Shown in pieces: positions 9,299-17,800 of a stretch of DNA of 64,000 nt (positions are counted from its first letter, which is position 1; the number at the start of each line of letters is the position of its first letter). Source of the DNA: Pelotomaculum sp. DTU098 (GTDB taxonomy: Bacteria; Bacillota; Desulfotomaculia; Desulfotomaculales; Pelotomaculaceae); NCBI GenBank assembly GCA_001512635.1, contig LFSA01000110.1:1-64000 (forward strand), read 5' to 3'. A program made the position numbers and the translations under genes. The notes below the pieces were generated by a model that was not told the origin of the DNA, did not search any database, and saw only the letters and a list, made by a program, of their open reading frames with translations.

Positions 9299-9347
9299 AT
9301 AAAAAAACAACTATATCCTCTTAGATTAAGAAAAAAAGATATTCACC

Positions 9348-11099
9348 CTAAATGTAGCTATTGTTAGTATTCTCTTTTAAAAACCTTAGCATCTTTCCCA
9401 TCTTTTCCTGTTTTTCTTTTGTCTCAGCTATCTCAGCGGTTATTTCACCATTTTCGCACTTTATTACTATCATCCTTTTATCTGCTTCAATTTCAGGTAA
9501 ATAGCGTGCCAGGAAAGCCCCTATGCTCCCATCGACCAGCCTTTCCCAGTCTCTTTTGTTTTTACACCTGCTGATACTCAATAACCAATCAATTATACTG
9601 TCATCAAAGCAAACTCTTATCCCCATTTTACGCAGACGCTCGGACAGGTCGTTAAGTAAATTGTGTTGTATCCAGTGGCGCGTTGCAAAGTCGGCAGAGA
9701 CAGCGTGCGTGCAAACGACATCGACCTGTTCGAAAAACTCACTGCCTAGCTCTCTTTCTATGTCCCCGCGAAGGTCCTCCACCCTTGGTACAACATTTGT
9801 CCTGAAGCCGGTAACCTTCTTTTGCTCCAGGGTGATACTGGCAGTCACCAGCACTATGGTATCACTGAGATAAATTTTCCTTCCATTGGTATCGACCAGG
9901 ACTCCTTCTGAAAGCATCTTTGTCACCAGTTCGCGCACTTTAGGGTGGCAAGAGTGAATATTCTCAAGCCGCAGGACGCAGCAAGGCATCTGAAGTACCC
10001 GGTGGATCGGGAGTGTTTCCCTGTAGCCAACATACCCCGGTGCTGCGCCGATCAGCATGGAAACATCGGTATGGTGCTGCATGCGGCTGAAGTCAATAGA
10101 CACTGTCCGCTCCACTGCCCCGTACAGGCATTCAGCAATAGTTTCAGCCAGTTTTAAACTGTTGCAGGCTGCCTGTCCTAAAAGCAGCACAACGGCATTG
10201 GGCCTGCCGGGTTGCATGTCAAATCCCCGCATGGTAACACTTAGCCGGTTTAACAGATTAATAGCTTCATCTTCATTCAGCAGGCCGTCCTCTTTAATTT
10301 TTGTTTTCAGGCGATGCAGGCGTTCTTCCAGGTCAAGCGGCATCCCTGCAATGCGCTGGGCAACATATTCTGCGGTATCCTGATCAACCGTGTTTTTCCC
10401 CTGGGTTATGGCATGGGAGACACACTGCTCCAGTATATCAACAGCCTTGTCGGGAAAGTGCCTGTTCTTAATGAATTGCTGGGCGAAATACACAAGCCAG
10501 CGAAGGACATGATCAGACACCCATACTTTGCGCAATATTCTCAGTTCATCACGCAAAATTGACACTACTTTCAAAGTTTCCTCAGCGCTCAATTCCTGCA
10601 CCCGGATGGGCTGGAAGCGCCGGGCCAGGGCCGGGTCCGGTTCAATAAAGCGATAGTACTCGTCTTCCGTGGTAGCCGCTATACAAGCTATGTCCCCCCG
10701 GGCAAGCGGCGACTTCAGCATGCTGGCAATGTCTGACGTGCCGGGTAAACCACCGGAGCCTATTATTGTATGTGCTTCATCAATAAACAGTATTACATCT
10801 GGCTGGCTGGCCTCGGCAAGCATTTCCTTCATTACTTTTTCCAACCCGCCGTCCTCCACCGCCATAGCCACCAGCACCGAGGGCTGCAGCTCATAAACAA
10901 ACACATTACACAATTCCTTGGGCACTTTGCCCAGTACAATCTTATTGGCCAGCCCCTCGATTATGGCCGTTTTTCCTGAACCGGCAGGGCCAACCAGGAT
11001 TGGGTTCCTTTTAGTACGGCGGCAAAGTGTCTCGATTATGAGCTGGATTTCTTCCTCCCTGCCGACCAATCTCCCCAGTTTCCCTTTACATGCCTCCAT
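9348..11099 (-). CDS. Clp/HSP100-like AAA+ ATPase (lacks N-domain)
   Basis: 583 residues matching the two AAA+ modules of Clp/HSP100 unfoldases. Module 1 is complete: GREEEI at residues 13-18, Walker A GPAGSGKT, Walker B ILFIDEAHTI, arginine-finger region DPALARRFQP. Module 2 is degenerate: Walker A reads LLLGQAACNSLKLAE instead of GPTGVGKT and Walker B reads CCVLRLENIH, so it probably does not hydrolyse ATP. No clear ClpP-docking tripeptide is seen. The frame also reads KILERYCRNLT directly upstream of the ATG, which is the expected linker from an N-domain, so the gene is probably the 3' part of a larger gene whose 5' part is the next ORF upstream. Confidence 0.8.
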   Translation of the reverse strand: MEACKGKLGRLVGREEEIQLIIETLCRRTKRNPILVGPAGSGKTAIIEGLANKIVLGKVPKELCNVFVYELQPSVLVAMAVEDGGLEKVMKEMLAEASQPDVILFIDEAHTIIGSGGLPGTSDIASMLKSPLARGDIACIAATTEDEYYRFIEPDPALARRFQPIRVQELSAEETLKVVSILRDELRILRKVWVSDHVLRWLVYFAQQFIKNRHFPDKAVDILEQCVSHAITQGKNTVDQDTAEYVAQRIAGMPLDLEERLHRLKTKIKEDGLLNEDEAINLLNRLSVTMRGFDMQPGRPNAVVLLLGQAACNSLKLAETIAECLYGAVERTVSIDFSRMQHHTDVSMLIGAAPGYVGYRETLPIHRVLQMPCCVLRLENIHSCHPKVRELVTKMLSEGVLVDTNGRKIYLSDTIVLVTASITLEQKKVTGFRTNVVPRVEDLRGDIERELGSEFFEQVDVVCTHAVSADFATRHWIQHNLLNDLSERLRKMGIRVCFDDSIIDWLLSISRCKNKRDWERLVDGSIGAFLARYLPEIEADKRMIVIKCENGEITAEIAETKEKQEKMGKMLRFLKENTNNSYI

Positions 11100-11164
11100 G
11101 GTCAGGTTCCTGCAGTATCTTTCCAGGATTTTGTATGATTTATTTCTACAATAGTACTGTCTTT

Positions 11165-11878
11165 TTAATGTTCTTTGAAATTTTCATCGATTATATCGAA
11201 GATATCATTAAATCTTTTTTCCATTTCTTCTACGGTGAATTCCTGAAGCGGACGGTATCCGGTTTTCTGACAGGCATCCTCTTCAAGTTCAGTGCCAATT
11301 CTTATATCTGTATCATTATCAATCCAATAACCTGCCTCTGCCAGGACTATTACCGCCAGGTCCCTTTCCGTGACCTCTCTTCTCCTGCGGATGTAAGCAA
11401 TAAAGCCGGCTTTCCTTACAAGCTCCTCCTGGGACATTGGATCCCCGGCATCTTTTTCATAAAGCTTCTTATATAACGAATGTTTTAATGATGTGATATC
11501 AATCCCTTCGACCATTTCTTCCAGCATTCTGCCATGGATCTCTACAAGTCCTAGCAGCCAGTGATTCAATCCAATATAATTCACTTTATGTCTATATTTC
11601 AGAAAAATAAGCCTGGTTATTCTTACAACGCGTTCTGCGCCTGCTGAAGGGCCGAAGGTGGCTTTATCATCCCTTTTCAAACTGGTGGTATTCACGACCA
11701 GATCACTCCCATTGGGATAAAAGCTCTGAATTGCCTTACCAAATAAATATGGATCAAAAGACTTCTGCAAAAAAGTTAAAAAAATAAAGAAATCACCGTA
11801 TGTGTTTCTTTGTAAGCAAAAACTCACTAAATATTGTTCAGGCACCGGTATCAGTAAGCCTGAAAGTACTTTTAACAA
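11165..11878 (-). CDS. Clp N-domain-like protein (5' part of a split Clp gene)
   Basis: 237 residues. From about residue 80 it shows the double four-helix Clp N (R) domain pattern: AERVVRITRLIFLKYRHKV, IGLNHWLLGLVE, DPMSQEELVRKA, REVTERDLAVIVLAEAGY. It ends FKEH then TAA. In the same frame beyond the TAA, DSTIVEINHTK leads, after one missing A in an ACAAAATCC run, into KILERYCRNLT and the AAA+ ORF. So one nonsense change plus one frameshift separate it from its ATPase half. It could still be expressed as a free N-domain. The first 75 residues are not recognised and the start codon is uncertain. Confidence 0.6.
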   Translation of the reverse strand: MLKVLSGLLIPVPEQYLVSFCLQRNTYGDFFIFLTFLQKSFDPYLFGKAIQSFYPNGSDLVVNTTSLKRDDKATFGPSAGAERVVRITRLIFLKYRHKVNYIGLNHWLLGLVEIHGRMLEEMVEGIDITSLKHSLYKKLYEKDAGDPMSQEELVRKAGFIAYIRRRREVTERDLAVIVLAEAGYWIDNDTDIRIGTELEEDACQKTGYRPLQEFTVEEMEKRFNDIFDIIDENFKEH

Positions 11879-11933
11879 GTCGAAATCTTTCCTGATGCAC
11901 TTTTTAATCTGGAAGATTACTGCTGCGTCCTTA

Positions 11934-11991
11934 AATCCTCTAAAACAATTATTCCTAAATTTTACATTCTACATGATTTTACTTTTTCCTT
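11934..11991. repeat. dispersed repeat, fragment C (right end)
   Basis: AAATCCTCTAAAAC, the left end of the family, is joined directly to TTATTCCTAAATTTTACATT, the right end of copy A. TTATTCC here (11949-11955) is repeated at 9292-9298 where copy B stops. Either copy C is an internally deleted repeat, or the 9299-11948 block split an older copy. Confidence 0.6.
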
Positions 11992-12170
11992 CTTGTATAT
12001 ATAAATTCTTCTTTGTTTCTCTATATTTAGATCATAGTTAGCTCAGTATAAGTTACTGATGTAAAATCAAAATAATTTGAGTTTCCATTCTCCAGGTGGG
12101 AAGATCAAAAGCCGACTGAGTAAAGCGCTGTATTATTTTAGAAGGGAACTGGAAGAGGGTCTATAATCAC

Positions 12171-12201
12171 AGAGAGCCTCTGACATTCCCAGAGACTCTC
12201 T
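12171..12201 (-). terminator. hairpin downstream of menA
   Basis: AGAGAG-C-CTCT pairs with AGAG-A-CTCTCT across a 9-base loop. It lies about 45 bases beyond the menA stop. There is no T-run, so this is a weak terminator or an mRNA 3' end. Confidence 0.4.
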
Positions 12202-12245
12202 GACACACACTATATTCACTAAGACTCCCCGATATTTTCTGACAC

Positions 12246-13184
12246 TTAGCTGCAGAGGATCCCCACAACCAAAAATAGGCCGAAAAGCGTATTCGTCTGG
12301 GCCACGCTTTTCATAGCGGGCATCATTTCCACCGGCAGCGTTTTGCCACGAAAGCCCCTTATCGCCTCAACAGCCTTGGGAACGCTGGCAAAGACAATGA
12401 GCAACCAGGGTGAAACCATCATCGACATAACTAAAAAAACAATCCAAGCATAAGAAAAAATAAACATTCCCGAGAGGAACTTTACGGCCCTGTCCCTGCC
12501 TAGAACAATGGCCAGAGTGCGGCGCCCGTGCTTCTTATCTCCTTCCAGATCCCGGATGTTATTCGACATTAAGATGGCACCGATCAGAATACCTGTGGGT
12601 ATCGATAAAAGTATAGTTTTATGCTGGACCATACCGGTTTGGATAAAAAAGGATATGGATATAATAACAGGTCCCATAAAGAAACCTGCCAGAAATTCCC
12701 CATAAGGCGTAGCAGAAATCGGAAAAGGCCCGCCGGAATACAGGTAACCCATCAAGATGCAGGCAAGTCCAACCAACGCAACCAGCCAACTGCTCTTGAA
12801 ACTTATAAATAAACCCAATAAAACCGCTATCGCTAAAAGAATGAGGCCTGTATAAAAAACTACCTTCTCGTGGATGCCGTCTCTAACAATTGTGCCGCCG
12901 ATACCCACCGACTCTTTAGTATCCAGCCCGCGCTTGAAATCATAATACTCGTTAAAAACATTGGTGGCTCCCTGAATAAGCACACATGCGGTGAACATGG
13001 CTATGAAGAGGGAAAGATCTATACGGCCGGCTTCTGACAGGGCCAGGGATGTACCGATCAAAACCGGAATAAAAGAAGCCGTGAGGGTATGAGGGCGCAT
13101 CAGGCGCCACCATACTTGCACTTCACCCCCACCCTTTAAAGGGGCTTTGGGCAATCCTTTGTCCTTCCTGAAAGTCTTGAACAT
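12246..13184 (-). CDS. menA: 1,4-dihydroxy-2-naphthoate polyprenyltransferase-like (UbiA family)
   Basis: An integral-membrane prenyltransferase of about 312 residues. It attaches a polyprenyl chain to an aromatic head group, most likely 1,4-dihydroxy-2-naphthoate in menaquinone synthesis. The first aspartate-rich motif is NVFNEYYDFKRGLD and the second NNIRDLEGDKKHGRR, which bind Mg-diphosphate; around nine hydrophobic helices follow the family pattern. The start at 13184 (MFKTFRKD) is chosen because GAGGTGAT lies just upstream; the open frame extends further but without such a signal. No other menaquinone genes are present here, so MenA over another UbiA subtype is a likely but not certain call. 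Confidence 0.85.
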   Translation of the reverse strand: MFKTFRKDKGLPKAPLKGGGEVQVWWRLMRPHTLTASFIPVLIGTSLALSEAGRIDLSLFIAMFTACVLIQGATNVFNEYYDFKRGLDTKESVGIGGTIVRDGIHEKVVFYTGLILLAIAVLLGLFISFKSSWLVALVGLACILMGYLYSGGPFPISATPYGEFLAGFFMGPVIISISFFIQTGMVQHKTILLSIPTGILIGAILMSNNIRDLEGDKKHGRRTLAIVLGRDRAVKFLSGMFIFSYAWIVFLVMSMMVSPWLLIVFASVPKAVEAIRGFRGKTLPVEMMPAMKSVAQTNTLFGLFLVVGILCS

Positions 13185-13478
13185 AAGCTCTATCACCTCT
13201 TGATCAAGTCCATTCCTTAATCTCCTGATTACAAATAAAAATACCGGTATAAGAGCGAAACCTTCATTAACATAAACACCATTTGACGGTATTAAGTCGA
13301 ACCCGGCTGCCGCCGGCATTGAAGCTGTTTACAAAAAGGGTGTTTTGATTAGGGCGGCAGCCCACAAATTCTTTATCCTCCCCGTGTGTTTCCCAGGGAG
13401 GATTAAGAAACTTTATTGGAAGGATTTACATGGTGGGTTCTACAGGGCGGTTTTTATAGTTTAGGAATTAGCGTCCTC

Positions 13479-14249
13479 TTACGCCTGATTGTACATTCCA
13501 GTGTAAATAAGAATCGCATCTCTTAGAAACACCGCTGCACCCGGCTGTATCCGGTCATAATAGGCAGCGAATCTCTCATCATCCACATACATCCGGGCAA
13601 GGCCGGCATGGGCTTCTTTAGTGTAATGATCCCAGTAAAAGCACAGCCACCGGCGATGCATATCCGCAGTTTTTTGGGCCAGCTCTCCTGCCGGGTCGCC
13701 TGTAGCCATAGCTACCTTAAGTGTTTCAAGCATTTCGGCGCCCAGTTTTTCTACTTCGGCAAACTGTGTTTCAGTCATGCTTCTTATTTTTTTATTTGAC
13801 CTGTCGACCTGCTCATCTCCATACCTGGCCCTGATCTCCTTGCCATATTTCTTTTCATTTTCGTCAATCATTTTCTGTTTAAAGCCTTCAAATTTTTCAG
13901 GATCAGTCATACTGACTCTCCTTTCTATAGCAGCTATACTTTTATCAACATTTGCAATTAACAAATCCAGCTGTTTCCTTTTTTCAATCAGCTTTTCGCG
14001 ATGTTCCCCGAGCGCCTTTAAACAGTCAAAAGAGGAATCATTTACTATATCTTTAATACTTTTCAGGCTTACGCCAAGCTCCCGGTAAAAGAGTATCTGC
14101 TGCAACTTGTCAACCTCAGCCTGACCGTATATGCGATACCCTGAAGAATTAATCCTGGCCGGTTTAAGAATTCCAATCTCGTCATAATACCTCAGTGTTC
14201 TGGTGCTGATGCCGGCCATAATGGCAAGTTTTTGTACTGTATATTCCAT
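13479..14249 (-). CDS. MerR-family regulator with TipAS-type effector domain
   Basis: About 256 residues. N-terminal MerR helix-turn-helix: VQKLAIMAGISTRTLRYYDE, GILKPARINSSGYRIYG; a long coiled coil to about residue 110; then a TipAS-like domain (EEVEK/ETLKVAMATGDPAGE, HRRWLCFYWDHYTKEAHAGLARMYVDDERFAAYYD) that binds small hydrophobic or peptide antibiotics in TipA-type proteins. The ATG at 14249 is preferred over an upstream TTG because AGGGGGTG precedes it. Its own promoter has the stretched spacer typical of MerR control. The inducer is unknown. Confidence 0.9.
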   Translation of the reverse strand: MEYTVQKLAIMAGISTRTLRYYDEIGILKPARINSSGYRIYGQAEVDKLQQILFYRELGVSLKSIKDIVNDSSFDCLKALGEHREKLIEKRKQLDLLIANVDKSIAAIERRVSMTDPEKFEGFKQKMIDENEKKYGKEIRARYGDEQVDRSNKKIRSMTETQFAEVEKLGAEMLETLKVAMATGDPAGELAQKTADMHRRWLCFYWDHYTKEAHAGLARMYVDDERFAAYYDRIQPGAAVFLRDAILIYTGMYNQA

Positions 14250-14271
14250 TGTCCCACCCCCTGACAAAGCA

Positions 14272-14302
14272 ACTATACACCTTTACGCAACGTTAATGTC
14301 AA
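14272..14302 (-). promoter_or_regulatory. MerR-type promoter of the TipA-like regulator
   Basis: On the minus strand, TTGACA and TATAGT are separated by 19 bases rather than 17, with the imperfect dyad TTAACGTTGCGTAA in the spacer. A long spacer with a central dyad is the hallmark of promoters twisted open by MerR proteins, so autoregulation is likely. Confidence 0.7.
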
Positions 14303-14611
14303 TGGTTTTTTCCGGAGTCTTTATAAACACCTTGTCACAGGAGGCAATGGTCTTGTTAAAAAATTGTAGCTACCCGGGAAAACGCCGGTTCTCAACTGAA
14401 TATTAGATTTATTCCAGGGATCTGGGCCAAAGGGTACATATGCCCAGTTACAACAACTGATAATCAATAATAGTGATAGCATAAAAACACACGCAAAACA
14501 AAGCTTGTAACAAATACCTTTTCTCTTTTCTTATCTATAGCATGATTAGACAGACATCCGCTGGCTAAGGTAGCTTAAATAAAGGTAGCTTAAATATATG
14601 TTTTTTATCAT
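14303..14611. other. intergenic region
   Basis: AT-rich spacer between the TipA-like promoter and the end of azlD. No gene, repeat or terminator could be supported. Confidence 0.4.
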
Positions 14612-14947
14612 TTATTGAAAAACCCTTTGGACCAGAAACATATAGACTATTGTTCCCGTACCAATGCTTAGGAGGACATTGTTTTTCCAGTAATGCAGCA
14701 GCGCAATGCAGGTAATGGCAACTGCCTCCGGTAGACCGAATGGCGATTTCAGCAAGTTGACATCTTTCAGGCAGTACACCACAAGCAAACCAATTGCTGA
14801 ATAGGGCAATACATTGCCAAGATAAGTGATATAGGGGTGATTGCCATTTTTGCCGGAGAATAAAATAAAAGGTAAAAACCTGGTTATAACAGTTCCTAGA
14901 GTTGCCATCAAAATAATGATCAAAGTTTGAACAGGTGTTAAAGTCAC
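14612..14947 (-). CDS. azlD: AzlD branched-chain amino-acid export subunit
   Basis: About 111 residues with four hydrophobic helices. The motif TRFLPFILF near the N-terminus and the small size fit AzlD, the partner of AzlC in exporting branched-chain amino acids or their analogues (for example azaleucine). The GTG start at 14947 overlaps the azlC TGA (GTGA) and follows GGGGAGGGAAT, showing translational coupling. A longer in-frame extension into azlC is not used, since it would only translate azlC out of frame. Confidence 0.9.
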   Translation of the reverse strand: MTLTPVQTLIIILMATLGTVITRFLPFILFSGKNGNHPYITYLGNVLPYSAIGLLVVYCLKDVNLLKSPFGLPEAVAITCIALLHYWKNNVLLSIGTGTIVYMFLVQRVFQ

Positions 14948-15642
14948 GCTATTCCCTCCCCTGTCATTTTCTTTCGGAACACGGTCAGTACTGCCAGTAT
15001 TGCAAACATGGAAGGAATAATAAAATTGCTTCGCCCGAAAATAATCAAACAGATAACAGAGCATAAAACCCCAATTATAGCAGGACCATGGTTTCTTTGA
15101 GTTTTCCATTGGCCGATGAATATTACAACAAAGAGTGCTGTTAATACAAAATCGAGACCTTTCGTATTAAAAGAAACCATATAGCCTAACAGCCCGCCAA
15201 GAGCTGAACCAAGTACCCAATAGCTATGGTTAAGCAAGGTGATGAAAAACATAAACCAATTTCGATTTACTCCCTCCGGCGGGTTTGTGGAACATAAAAT
15301 AGAGAAAGTTTCATCGCACAGGCCAAAGATAAGGTAGGGTTTGAATTTTCCGGTATCTCTGTACTTATCCAGCATCGAAATCCCATAGAATAAATGCCGT
15401 GCATTTACTATCAATGTTAATAGCAATACGTATATGGGATTAAAGACTGATGTAAGAAAATTAACTGTAACGTACTGTGCAGAGCCGGCAAATACCAATA
15501 AGCTCATCAACACCGTCCAACCTAGCCCATAACCTTTGGTGTTCATTAAGATTCCAAAGGCAATACCCAGGAAAGTAAAACCTGTAAAAACAGGAATGGT
15601 ATGAGGAAAGGCTGCTTTTAATGCTTTGGTTATTTCGTTCAA
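14944..15642 (-). CDS. azlC: AzlC branched-chain amino-acid export permease
   Basis: 232 residues with about seven hydrophobic segments. Family landmarks: PVFTGFTFLGIAFGILM, SLLVFAGSAQYVTVNFL, NARHLFYGISML, FGLCDETFSI. These form the large AzlC subunit of the exporter. The start is TTG behind AGAGAGGTC. It forms a two-gene operon with azlD. No T-box or other leader was recognised upstream. Confidence 0.92.
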   Translation of the reverse strand: MNEITKALKAAFPHTIPVFTGFTFLGIAFGILMNTKGYGLGWTVLMSLLVFAGSAQYVTVNFLTSVFNPIYVLLLTLIVNARHLFYGISMLDKYRDTGKFKPYLIFGLCDETFSILCSTNPPEGVNRNWFMFFITLLNHSYWVLGSALGGLLGYMVSFNTKGLDFVLTALFVVIFIGQWKTQRNHGPAIIGVLCSVICLIIFGRSNFIIPSMFAILAVLTVFRKKMTGEGIA

Positions 15643-16415
15643 TTTCTAAGACCTCTCTAATATTCGAAAATGGTACAGAAACTGTTTTTATTCCAACGGG
15701 CCATACTCGCCAGAAAGGCCGGTGGTAACCCAATTTTTAGATAGTTCCAGATTTCTAGATTGCATTATATTCCATTAATTTTAAATGCTTTGTCATAGCT
15801 TTAGGGTTCAATTAACATTTTATGCCATCCCCTTCCCACGGCAACTCCTCGGTCTAAGGTTTTTTATTTCGCTTATGTTATATAATACAAAATATTATAT
15901 TGATGTAAATGCAGTATTTGGTTTTATTCTTTGTTAAGCAAATGCAAAAGTCTAACAGCATAATTCGGCAGGAAAAACAAGAAAGATATGGGTAATTCAA
16001 GATTTTAATGGCGATCCTACAGCCTAAGAAACCTTTTGCCGGTACGTCCGAAGGATTGTACATAACCCATGCATTGCCCTATATATTTCCTCCAATTTTT
16101 TTGTCCACTTGACAGAATGTAATTCAACAAAAATATAACGACTTCTTACTGCTTGCTACCCTTAGTTACAAATTAGTGCAGGTAATCCTCCCCTCCGCCC
16201 CTTGGCTGGCACGGGCTTTATTGAGCCGCAACCTCTTTTGCCTCTCCTACATCAATAATATTAAAATTTCTTATCAATAAAGACTTATCAATAAAAATAT
16301 TAGATTGTTCAGATAAAGGAATTATATGTTCAGCGTCAAATCCTAACATGAGTTTGGGACATTCTTAGTATTGGCAGTTGAGTGACTAATAAAATTAAAA
16401 AGGAGAAATGCTGCT
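15643..16415. other. 773-base intergenic region
   Basis: AT-rich spacer between divergent azlCD and the double-cubane reductase gene. CTTATCAATAAA occurs twice (16270-16281, 16284-16295), 14 bases apart, upstream of the reductase gene and could be a regulator half-site pair. No convincing gene or leader RNA was found. Confidence 0.4.
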
Positions 16416-17693
16416 ATGGCTGATCATCGTAAGATGTGGGAGTCCCTCGGGCTGGACATGGAGTCGCACGACCAGTTGATGAACGTATTGCCGTCAACCT
16501 ACGGCACTGTTTACCTGAGCCAGGAAAACAGGCCGAAGGGCATGGAGTACTTTGATTTTGTGGTCAATGAGGTGCACGGCCAGCGCATCCAGGAGCTGCA
16601 GGACCACAAGGCTGCGGGTGGTAAGGTCATCGGCGCTTTTTGTGTTTACGTCCCTGAAGAAATTGTGCGCGCTGCCGGCGGGATCCAGGTCGGCCTGTGT
16701 TCTGGAGTGGAGATCGGCACAGCCCGGGCTGAAAAGGTGCTGCCCAGAAATATCTGCCCTCTGATTAAATCCTTCATGGGATTCAAGCTGGGAAAGGTCT
16801 GCCCGTATTTTGAGTCCTGCGACATGGTCGTAGGGGAAACGACATGCGACGGCAAAAAGAAAGCCTTTGAGATACTTAACGACTATGTGCCGGTGCATGT
16901 GATGGAGACACCCCAGATGAAGCGTGAAAAAGACAAGGCCCTCTGGCTGAGCGAGGTGCAGGACTTTCTGGCCATGGTGGAAGAGTATACCGGCAATAAG
17001 GTTACAGCAGACTCACTGCACCAGGCAATCAAGGAGACCAACGCCAAGCGGCGGGCACTCTTGCGCTTAAATGAGCTGCGCCGGCACGACCCCGCCCCGA
17101 TCAGCGGCAAAGACTGCCTCTTGATTGAGCAAATCTCCATGTATGACGATGTGCCCCGGTTTACCGCCCAGGTCAACGCCCTTTGCGACGAGCTTGAGGT
17201 CCGGGTGAAGGAAGGAAAGGGCGTTGCTGCAACCGGTGCGCCGCGCCTGATCCTGTCAGGTACCCCGATGGCCCTGCCAAACTGGAAGGTGCCCCATGTT
17301 ATAGAAACCAGCGGTGCGGTGATCGTGGCCGAGGAAATGTGCACGGGGCTCCGCTATTTTGAAAACCTGGTGCCGGAGGAAGGGGAAACCGTGGAGCAAA
17401 TGGTAGAGGCAATTGCCAACCGCTACCTAGACATCAACTGCGCCTGTTTTACACCCAACGACGGCAGGATGGAAAGAATAGTGAGCCTCGCCGGGGAAAG
17501 GAAGGCGGACGGGGTAATCAACTGCACCCTGGCTTTTTGCGACCCCTACCTGGTGGAGGCCAACCGGGTGGCCAAGACACTCAAGGAGCACAATATACCC
17601 CTTTTAAACCTGGAAACAGATTACGGGCAGGAAGATACAGCCCAAATTAAAACCAGGGTTGAAGCTTTCCTGGAGATGCTGGGAAATAGATAA
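16416..17693 (+). CDS. double-cubane-cluster reductase (2-hydroxyacyl-CoA dehydratase family)
   Basis: 425 residues of the HgdB/HgdC-like superfamily (double-cubane cluster proteins). Cysteines expected to hold the [8Fe-9S]-type cluster are visible in GAFCVYVPEEIV, ICPLIKSFMGF, CPYFESCDMVVGETTCDGKKK, EEMCTGLRYF, INCACFTPNDGR and NCTLAFCDPY. Such proteins couple ATP hydrolysis to low-potential reduction, but their physiological substrates are mostly unknown. ATG follows AAAAAGGAG. No activator ATPase gene is adjacent, which separates it from classical 2-hydroxyacyl-CoA dehydratases. Strictly anaerobic metabolism is implied. Confidence 0.88.
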   Translation: MADHRKMWESLGLDMESHDQLMNVLPSTYGTVYLSQENRPKGMEYFDFVVNEVHGQRIQELQDHKAAGGKVIGAFCVYVPEEIVRAAGGIQVGLCSGVEIGTARAEKVLPRNICPLIKSFMGFKLGKVCPYFESCDMVVGETTCDGKKKAFEILNDYVPVHVMETPQMKREKDKALWLSEVQDFLAMVEEYTGNKVTADSLHQAIKETNAKRRALLRLNELRRHDPAPISGKDCLLIEQISMYDDVPRFTAQVNALCDELEVRVKEGKGVAATGAPRLILSGTPMALPNWKVPHVIETSGAVIVAEEMCTGLRYFENLVPEEGETVEQMVEAIANRYLDINCACFTPNDGRMERIVSLAGERKADGVINCTLAFCDPYLVEANRVAKTLKEHNIPLLNLETDYGQEDTAQIKTRVEAFLEMLGNR

Positions 17694-17800
17694 TCGAGGC
17701 ACTCTAAAAGGGTGTTCCGGGTAGAAGAAAGGTGCATATACGCACCAAAGGTGAATAACAAATGTAAAAATTCAATAAGGAACCATGGGAGGTAACGCAA

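Larger units (their letters stand above)
11879..12245. other. intergenic region with repeat remnant and hairpin
   Basis: Holds repeat fragment C and a hairpin near the end of menA (both listed). No open frame with coding character was seen in the rest. Confidence 0.5.

Noticed and set aside
13375-13403. ATCCTCCC/GGGAGGAT hairpin between merR and menA
   Set aside because: Stem is real but lacks a T-run on either strand and has no clear assignment.
15643-16415. T-box or lysine/BCAA leader upstream of azlC
   Set aside because: No TGGNACCGCG antiterminator motif or terminator in the right orientation.
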